Assembly (NCBI GenBank): GCA_028288305.1
Contig: JAQBOA010000074.1
Coordinates: 1 to 60,499 of the forward strand
DNA from: Mucilaginibacter sp.
GTDB lineage: Bacteria > Bacteroidota > Bacteroidia > Sphingobacteriales > Sphingobacteriaceae
Reading direction: 5' to 3'
Length of the DNA: 60,499 bases
Within the stretch, counting starts at the first letter, position 1; each line of letters opens with the position of its first letter. The notes beneath the pieces were generated by a model that saw only the letters and a program-made list of their open reading frames with translations, did no database searches and was not told where the DNA came from. Both the position numbers and the translations under genes were made by a program. Shown piece by piece: positions 54,992 to 60,499 of the stretch.

Positions 54992-55411
54992 ATGAATAAC
55001 CAGGAGAATCCTTTTCCAATGTGGCCTGCTATAATGCATGCCAAATGCCCCCGTTGTAGAAGAGGGAACATGTTTGCATCGCCTTTATATAGTTTTAAAT
55101 CACAGGTAATGAACAAAACCTGTCCGCATTGCGGCTTTACCTTTGAGCGTGAGCCCGGCTATTTTTATGTATCCATGTTAATAAGCTATGCCATGTTTGT
55201 GGCCGAAATGGTAACATTAGCTATTGCCATTCATGTTTTAACAGGCAGTAATAACCCCTGGGTATATGTAACTATCATCATATCAGCAGGTATTATTCTT
55301 TCACCATTTAACTTCAGGTATTCCAGGGTTATATTATTGTATTGGCTCACCCCGGGTTTGCATTACCATCCTGAATTGAGCAGGGATAACTCAGAAGAAA
55401 AATCATTGTAA
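54992..55411 (+). CDS. DUF983 membrane protein
   Basis: A 139-residue protein. Two CPxC pairs (KCPRCRRGNMF at ~13, TCPHCGFTFEREPGYFYV at ~46) form a zinc ribbon, followed by two membrane helices (~64-85 and ~90-112). The arrangement is diagnostic of DUF983, a family of unknown function common in Bacteroidota and alphaproteobacteria. Confidence 0.88.
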   Translation: MNNQENPFPMWPAIMHAKCPRCRRGNMFASPLYSFKSQVMNKTCPHCGFTFEREPGYFYVSMLISYAMFVAEMVTLAIAIHVLTGSNNPWVYVTIIISAGIILSPFNFRYSRVILLYWLTPGLHYHPELSRDNSEEKSL

Positions 55412-55486
55412 AATTATCCACATTATTTACCTTTTCATTATAAATTCATCTTGCATTAATAACTTGTAATTAATATTACTAAATTG

Positions 55487-55819
55487 ATGATGCAAAGTAT
55501 GCCTGGTTCGAATTGGATGCCTTTTAATAATATACTATATATTGGTGACGAGGCTAGAGACTGTATAGAAATTATTGAAAAATTTAATAACCGCCTGCTC
55601 GAAATAGAACAAATGTATTCAGGTTGGTTTAACCGCAGGCACTCAAAAAATAGACTTGCTAAACACGACAGGCTTCAATACCATATTCATTATCATTTTG
55701 AAGGCGGAATAGCTGTGTTTAAATTCAGGAATGAAGAGGAACTTCCAGAAGATATACGTAAGGAATGCCTTATGGCTTGCAGAAACGTAGCTGCTGATCA
55801 ATTATTTAATATTTCCTGA
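55487..55819 (+). CDS. Hypothetical 110-residue protein
   Basis: A small protein with an amphipathic helix (~20-42, EARDCIEIIEKFNNRLLEI), a basic segment (WFNRRHSKNR) and a strand-rich middle (YHIHYHFEGGIAVFKFRNE). No family is recognised. The TTG one codon before the ATG at 55487 is not needed. No neighbour gives a clue. Confidence 0.5.
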   Translation: MMQSMPGSNWMPFNNILYIGDEARDCIEIIEKFNNRLLEIEQMYSGWFNRRHSKNRLAKHDRLQYHIHYHFEGGIAVFKFRNEEELPEDIRKECLMACRNVAADQLFNIS

Positions 55820-55966
55820 GCCCATTTAATATTCTCGAAATAAATTTACTCCTAAACAGGTTTGTTCACAATAAAGCCAGAATTTGACAATAGAAATTCA
55901 TGGATTTTACTTCATTTTTATAATTTTTTTAATTTAATATAAATTTTCTTTCAGATATGTAACCTT

Positions 55967-56188
55967 ATGAATTTAATTATCGTAATACATGACATATTTG
56001 ATAAATTATATATTAATAAATTATTTGATAAATTAAAACAACCGAAAATGGATCACAAATTAAACACCATCAAAACCGACTTTTACAAAGTGTTTGTTGA
56101 TGGAAATGCAAACAGTAAACAAATGGCAAGAGTATTTCTTATGATAGCTCTTCCATTAATGGTTATATGTTTGTTTACCTTACGCTAA
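55967..56188 (+). CDS. Small single-helix membrane protein
   Basis: A 73-residue protein with one C-terminal membrane helix (ARVFLMIALPLMVICLFTL). A shorter form from the ATG at 56048 (46 residues) is equally plausible. It is followed after 7 nt by a strong terminator, which supports a real short transcript. Function unknown. Confidence 0.5.
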   Translation: MNLIIVIHDIFDKLYINKLFDKLKQPKMDHKLNTIKTDFYKVFVDGNANSKQMARVFLMIALPLMVICLFTLR

Positions 56189-56195
56189 TTATTTC

Positions 56196-56238
56196 AGCAG
56201 GGATTTGCAAAAAAAAGAAATTCTTCCCTGCTTTTTTT
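56196..56238 (+). terminator. Rho-independent terminator after the small membrane protein
   Basis: AGCAGGGA (56196-56203) pairs with TCCCTGCT (56225-56232), followed by a run of seven T. Confidence 0.8.
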
Positions 56239-56414
56239 AATTTTCGTATTGTGTCTTTTCTGCAGATATTATGAAAATAATATTTTTTATAATAACAGAT
56301 TTTATTTCCGAAGTATAATTTGTGCTTTTAGGTTTAATAATTATATTGCTTATAATTCAATGCAGTTGATATTAAACGCTATTTCCAGTTTGCAAAGAAA
56401 TAATAACCTGAAAT

Positions 56415-57416
56415 ATGGATTACCCATTAGTTACTGTTATAATTCCAACATACAATTATGCCCAATTTATTTTAGAGGCGATAAACAGTATCTTCAATCA
56501 AACATATCCTACCCGCAAAATTGAAATAATTATTGTAGACGACGGCTCTACTGATAGTACTAAAGAAGTACTAAGTGCGCTTATCAATAACGGAAAAATA
56601 AGCTATTATTATCAGCAAAATAAAGGTAAAGCAAGCGCAACCAATTTAGGTATTCAAAAATGTTCAGGTAAATATATTTTTAATCTGGATGCTGATGATT
56701 ATTTTTTTAATGATAAAATAAGTAAAACAGTAAACGTTTTTGAATCTGATAATGATATTGTACATGTGGCAACACCGACTTATGCTTTTAATGATGAAAG
56801 GAAAGTTTTAACCCGATATGAAAAATTGCCTGCCTTAATTTTAGGCCGGCCATTAGATGGTAATTGGCTTTTAAATTATTTTTATACTAATAATATCTTG
56901 TATGGCGGAGGATCAACCTACACTGCAAGAGCTTCTGTATTAAAAAAAATTGATATTCCGGCTGGTGTAGATATGTATACAGACGAGTTTTTAATTCTTG
57001 CTGTTTTACCTTATGGTAAAAGCTATTTTATGGAAGAGCCGCTATCTATTTATAGAAATCATGACGCAAATTATTCAAGGTCATGGGTTTTGACAAATGA
57101 AAAAAGGATAATTAAAGAACATCGGTTAGCTCAATCTGCAGCTACGATTCTTGATTATTTACAAAAAAACAACTTTGACGAAAAATTAATCAAGATATAT
57201 AAGATAAAAAATTTAAACCGGGCACTTGCTTTTAAAGAATGCTTAGGTGATAAAAAATTATCAGATATTTTTAATTATGCATCCGAGGTGTTTTTTAATC
57301 TAAAACCAGGCATTATAATTATAAGAAAGTATAAAGTTCTTAACAGATTAATTCCAACACATGCGCTTAAAGCTTTAAAGGGTATTAATTTTGTGTTACG
57401 CTTTTTAAGGCACTAA
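56415..57416 (+). CDS. Family 2 glycosyltransferase
   Basis: A 333-residue GT-A fold enzyme, with VTVIIPTYNYAQFILEAINS (~6-25), the nucleotide-binding IIIVDDGSTDSTKEV (~38-52), and the metal-binding DADDYF (~94). It transfers a sugar from a nucleotide donor, acceptor unknown. There is no obvious membrane helix. The C-terminal half is helical and basic. No polysaccharide cluster surrounds it. Confidence 0.88.
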   Translation: MDYPLVTVIIPTYNYAQFILEAINSIFNQTYPTRKIEIIIVDDGSTDSTKEVLSALINNGKISYYYQQNKGKASATNLGIQKCSGKYIFNLDADDYFFNDKISKTVNVFESDNDIVHVATPTYAFNDERKVLTRYEKLPALILGRPLDGNWLLNYFYTNNILYGGGSTYTARASVLKKIDIPAGVDMYTDEFLILAVLPYGKSYFMEEPLSIYRNHDANYSRSWVLTNEKRIIKEHRLAQSAATILDYLQKNNFDEKLIKIYKIKNLNRALAFKECLGDKKLSDIFNYASEVFFNLKPGIIIIRKYKVLNRLIPTHALKALKGINFVLRFLRH

Positions 57417-57429
57417 AAAGTCGTAAAAA

Positions 57430-57467
57430 AGCAAACAGTTGTTTGCATCGCGCAACAACTGTTTGCT
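57430..57467. terminator. 14-bp palindrome after the glycosyltransferase gene
   Basis: Arms 57430-57443 and 57454-57467 (AGCAAACAGTTGTT and its complement) are perfect. There is no strong T tail. Confidence 0.6.
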
Positions 57468-57630
57468 ACAAAACTAACTAACTAAATTGCTTATTTATTA
57501 AAAAACTTTTTGCACCCCTAAACAAAAAATTGAATTAATAAATATTATTTCAAAGATAAATACTGATCGATTAACTGTAATTAGTGATTATACGGTATTT
57601 TGATACGTAATTTTACGTAGTTTTTCGGAA

Positions 57631-57705
57631 GTTCATAGTTGATAGTTCATTGTTCATATGAGCTTCATCTTTCCTGCTATGAACAATGAGCTATTAATCA
57701 TGAAC
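57631..57705. repeat. Phrase palindrome ending at the ABC exporter stop codon
   Basis: Arms 57631-57658 and 57678-57705 are inverted copies of GTTCATAGTT/TCATTGTTCATA words (about 24 of 28). The right arm ends at the base before the exporter stop codon (57706). Confidence 0.75.
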
Positions 57706-59541
57706 CTATCTGTAACCCATCGCCTGCAAGTCAAACAATTCTGCATAGCGCCCGCTTTTTACCAGAAGTTCCTCGTGGCTGCCAATTTCTATAAGTTCAC
57801 CTTTCTCGAGTACTAAAATTCTATCGGCCATACGTACGGTACTGAAACGGTGCGAGATGAGAACAGCCGTTTTACCTTTGGTTAGTTCAGCAAAGCGTTC
57901 AAAAACCATATATTCTGCCCTGGCATCAAGTGCAGAGGTTGGCTCGTCCAGTATAAGTAATTGAGCGTCGCGCATGTAAGCGCGGGCAAGGGCTACCTTT
58001 TGCCATTCCCCGCCCGATAGTTCAACGCCATCGGCAAAACGTTTACCTAATTGCTGGTCATAAGCGTCTGGAAGTTTGGCTGCCAGCGTATCCGCGAGAC
58101 TTTGTTTAGCTGATGCTTCTATCAAAGGGCGGTTAAATTGCTGACTAATGTTACCTACCGCTATATTTTGTGCGAAGGTCATTTGGTAGCGTAAATAATC
58201 CTGGAAAATGATGCCCACGTTAAAACGCAAATCGCCCAGGTCATATTCACGCAAATCAATTCCATCTAATAAAATCCTGCCTTCAGTAGGATCATAAAGA
58301 CGGGCAAGTAGTTTTACAAGTGTTGTTTTACCGGCACCATTTTCGCCTACTAATGCCAGTTTTTCTCCGGGGTGCAGGGTGAAACTTAAGTGACGGTTGG
58401 CCCAGCGGTCGGAATTTGAATAGCGGAACCCAACATCCTCAAATGTAAAACCTTGCTGAATAGATTTTGGAAAGGGCAGGGGATGTTCTGCAAGTTTAAT
58501 TTTAGGCTCGATATCAAAAAACTCAAAAAAATCGCGCAAATAAATAGCTCCCTGTGAAACCGCAGTGAACCGGCTCAAAATTCCTTCGAGCAAAGTGCGT
58601 AATTGTCGGAATGATCCAGCTAAAAAAGCTAATTCACCAATAGTAACACTGCCATCAACTGCCCTGATAATGATTACTGCATATGCTGCATAATAGCCAA
58701 TACTGCCCAGCATGGCAAAAAAAGTACCCCAAACCGAACGCTTTATAGAAAGGCGTTTATTAGCGAGGTAAAAGCTTGTGGAAAGCTGCTTAAAGCGTTC
58801 AACAATAAAACCTGAGAGATCGAATATTTTCACCTCTTTGGCGGTTTCATCACTGGCGCCGAGGTAACGGACATAATCCAGTTCGCGGCGTTCAGGAGTT
58901 TGCCCCCGTGTAAGGGCATAGCTTTGATCGTTAAAGTACGATTCTCCTAAAAAAGCGGGTATAATAGCGATTAACAGCAAAATAATAAGCCATGGATTAA
59001 AGGTCATCAGTCCGGCGGCAAGAAAGCCCATCGTAATTAAATCCTGTACCTGGCTCATCACTTGGGAAAGCAGCATGGTACGGCCAACAGTTTGCTGCCG
59101 TGCACGCTCCAGTTTATCATAAAAAACAGAATCTTCAAACTGGTCTAAATCCAGAGTAGCAGCGTGGGCCATTATTTTTACTGAAGTATGATTGCTGAAA
59201 AGATCGCCAAGCAAAGCATCCATTAAAGTGATGGCCCGACTAAGCCCATCAGTAAGTATAGCCAGTCCAAATTCTATACCTACCAGTTGCCATAAATGAT
59301 GCATATCTACCGAATGGATCCGGTTTAGTATAATTACCTGGTCGATAATAAGTTTACCAACATAAAGCAAAGCAACCGGCATAGCTGAGCGGGCTATCCT
59401 TAACAAGGCGTTAACAACGGTTAACCAGGGGCTGGTTTGCCAAACCAATTTAAAAAAAGCAGGCAGGTTGTTCAGTGCAGCCAGGCGTTCTTTTAAAGTT
59501 AAGGGTTCGGTGCGGGTATTTTTTGGCGGGCGGGTATTCAA
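57706..59541 (-). CDS. ABC exporter (fused permease and ATPase)
   Basis: A 611-residue half-transporter with membrane helices at ~38-60, ~75-95, ~160-200 and ~275-305. The ATPase domain (~370-605) has Walker A GENGAGKTTLV, signature LSGGEWQKVALARA and Walker B LLILDEPTSALD. It resembles putative lipid or peptide exporters that often stand alone in Bacteroidota. Unrelated in detail to the exporter at 31425. The substrate is unknown. Confidence 0.9.
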   Translation of the reverse strand: MNTRPPKNTRTEPLTLKERLAALNNLPAFFKLVWQTSPWLTVVNALLRIARSAMPVALLYVGKLIIDQVIILNRIHSVDMHHLWQLVGIEFGLAILTDGLSRAITLMDALLGDLFSNHTSVKIMAHAATLDLDQFEDSVFYDKLERARQQTVGRTMLLSQVMSQVQDLITMGFLAAGLMTFNPWLIILLLIAIIPAFLGESYFNDQSYALTRGQTPERRELDYVRYLGASDETAKEVKIFDLSGFIVERFKQLSTSFYLANKRLSIKRSVWGTFFAMLGSIGYYAAYAVIIIRAVDGSVTIGELAFLAGSFRQLRTLLEGILSRFTAVSQGAIYLRDFFEFFDIEPKIKLAEHPLPFPKSIQQGFTFEDVGFRYSNSDRWANRHLSFTLHPGEKLALVGENGAGKTTLVKLLARLYDPTEGRILLDGIDLREYDLGDLRFNVGIIFQDYLRYQMTFAQNIAVGNISQQFNRPLIEASAKQSLADTLAAKLPDAYDQQLGKRFADGVELSGGEWQKVALARAYMRDAQLLILDEPTSALDARAEYMVFERFAELTKGKTAVLISHRFSTVRMADRILVLEKGELIEIGSHEELLVKSGRYAELFDLQAMGYR

Positions 59542-59685
59542 TTGTATCCTTTGATTATTATATTATATATGTAAAATTAGAAAATTTATTAGATGGATAG
59601 CGGATGTGAAGGCTTTGTGAGGGAATGATGACAATAGGATTTGAAACAATGAAGTGATAAACATAACCATTTAAACTAAATCTCC

Positions 59686-59693
59686 TACTTTTG
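59686..59693 (+). promoter_or_regulatory. -7 promoter element (TACTTTTG) of the HAD gene
   Basis: An exact TAnnTTTG match 17 nt before the ATG at 59711. It overlaps the GTG that would begin a longer frame, which favours the ATG. Confidence 0.65.
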
Positions 59694-59710
59694 TGGCTAT
59701 ATCCTTAAAT

Positions 59711-60355
59711 ATGGCAACTTCCTTGAAAAATAAATTCGACAGTATAATTTTCGACCTTGATGGCACTCTTTGGGACAGCAGTAATAACGTTGCACTCGCG
59801 TGGCAGCAAGCTATTGAACAGGTGAATTATGTGGATGAGGTAATGACCGTTGAAAAGGTACGTTCAATAACTGGTTTGGCTTATAATGTTATTTTTGACA
59901 GATTATTCCCTTATCTTGATACGGAAAAACGGACTGATTTAATGGCTATTTGTGCTAAAGTAGAACTCGAAATATTACATACCAAAGGAGGGGACCTTTA
60001 TCCTTCGCTTGATGAAACCTTAGGCTACCTGGCCTCTAAATACAAATTGTTTATAGTGAGTAATTGCCAGACCGGTTATATTGAAGTATTTTTAAAGCTA
60101 AGTAAGATGGGGCATTATTTTATCGGTCATCAATGTTATGGTACCAAAGGCAATCCAAAATCAGAAAACATAAAAGATATTGTGAATGATTATAATCTCA
60201 CCGCTCCAGTTTATGTCGGTGATACCATGGGTGATTATGATGCAGCCACTAAAGCAGGCGTCCCGTTTATTTTTGCTGATTATGGTTTTGGTAAGGTTGA
60301 AGAAGGGCAGATTGCTACGATTAGTACTTTTAGTGAGTTGGTGGGGTTGTTATAG
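59711..60355 (+). CDS. HAD-family phosphatase (phosphoglycolate phosphatase-like)
   Basis: A 214-residue HAD hydrolase. Motif I IIFDLDGTLWDS (nucleophile Asp at ~14), motif II IVSNCQ (~116), and motif IV in GDTMGDYDAATKAGVPFI (~172-189) are all present, with a helical cap between. It would dephosphorylate a small phosphorylated metabolite. The stop codon overlaps the convergent Rpn-family gene by 6 bp. Confidence 0.88.
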   Translation: MATSLKNKFDSIIFDLDGTLWDSSNNVALAWQQAIEQVNYVDEVMTVEKVRSITGLAYNVIFDRLFPYLDTEKRTDLMAICAKVELEILHTKGGDLYPSLDETLGYLASKYKLFIVSNCQTGYIEVFLKLSKMGHYFIGHQCYGTKGNPKSENIKDIVNDYNLTAPVYVGDTMGDYDAATKAGVPFIFADYGFGKVEEGQIATISTFSELVGLL

Positions 60356-60499
60356 TTTCTCGATCTCTTCAATAGAAAGTCCTGTTATATTAGAGATTAG
60401 GTTGATGTCCAAACCATTTTTTTTCATCTTTAATGCAGTTTCTCTGTTGTTTTTTTCAATACCTTTTTCAATGCCTTTTTCAATGCCTTTTTTTTCGGC
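60350..60499 (-). CDS. C-terminus of an Rpn-family (PD-(D/E)xK) nuclease/transposase-like protein, partial
   Basis: The last 49 codons of a gene that runs out of the window. It shows three GIEK repeats from a 12-bp tandem repeat (CAATGCCTTTTT units) followed by a helical tail with ALKMKKNGLDINLISNITGL. These GIEK-type stretches and the tail are typical of Rpn recombination-promoting nuclease and related PDDEXK transposase-like proteins. The catalytic domain lies outside the window. Confidence 0.7.
   Translation of the reverse strand, partial: AEKKGIEKGIEKGIEKNNRETALKMKKNGLDINLISNITGLSIEEIEKL

Overview
The window comes from a Bacteroidota chromosome, most likely Sphingobacteriaceae (Mucilaginibacter/Pedobacter-like). 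The signs are type IX secretion (T9SS) sorting tails on two giant extracellular proteins, the Bacteroidota -7 promoter motif TAnnTTTG ahead of many genes, few Shine-Dalgarno sites, AT-rich DNA, and the order purH-mreB-mreC-mreD-mrdA-rodA. No rRNA, tRNA, CRISPR array, phage or classical IS transposase is visible.

Layout. 1-5010 is the 3' part of a tandem-repeat YDG/MBG adhesin with a T9SS type A tail. 5131-9032 (minus) holds a transglutaminase-like protein with an Anbu proteasome-like protease, a DUF1593 secreted hydrolase and a YdcF protein with a C10 tract. 9327-15000 holds fabG, a von Willebrand A (VWA) membrane protein with a palindromic element inside its reading frame, a DUF559 endonuclease gene between ~50-bp inverted repeats, a DivIC-like protein and a DEAD-box helicase. 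15091-22731 has two related RelE-type toxin-antitoxin (TA) modules, an antitoxin remnant, lspA, eno and an ABC-2 exporter pair. 22822-31000 has carA, a small membrane protein/ABC ATPase pair inside 77-bp inverted repeats, panB, an RluA-type synthase, two dehydrogenases, a lipoprotein and purN. 31425-36296 has an ABC exporter, a PLD-family protein, an orphan Pycsar-type membrane effector and a secreted CotH-like protein. 36519-43869 is purH plus the rod-shape operon. 44005-46184 has a conserved unknown, tdk and a response regulator. 46339-54518 is a run of exported carbohydrate-active and surface proteins (GH13, beta-helix, Nif3-like, GH16, NHL/T9SS type B). 54644-60499 has small unknowns, a DUF983 protein, a glycosyltransferase, an ABC exporter, a HAD phosphatase and the end of an Rpn-family nuclease gene.

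The most unusual feature is between the genes. Many junctions carry long inverted repeats built from short reiterated phrases that differ from locus to locus. At convergent gene pairs the arms start at, or include, the stop codons of both genes, so they look like bidirectional terminators. At two places the loop of such a palindrome contains genes: DUF559 at 12446-13098 and an ABC pair at 24037-25255. One GC-rich palindrome lies in frame inside a protein gene. A near-perfect 28-bp copy of the carA 3' end brackets a TPR + TA segment, like an integration scar. The DUF559 element is the best candidate for an undescribed mobile or repeat-spreading system.
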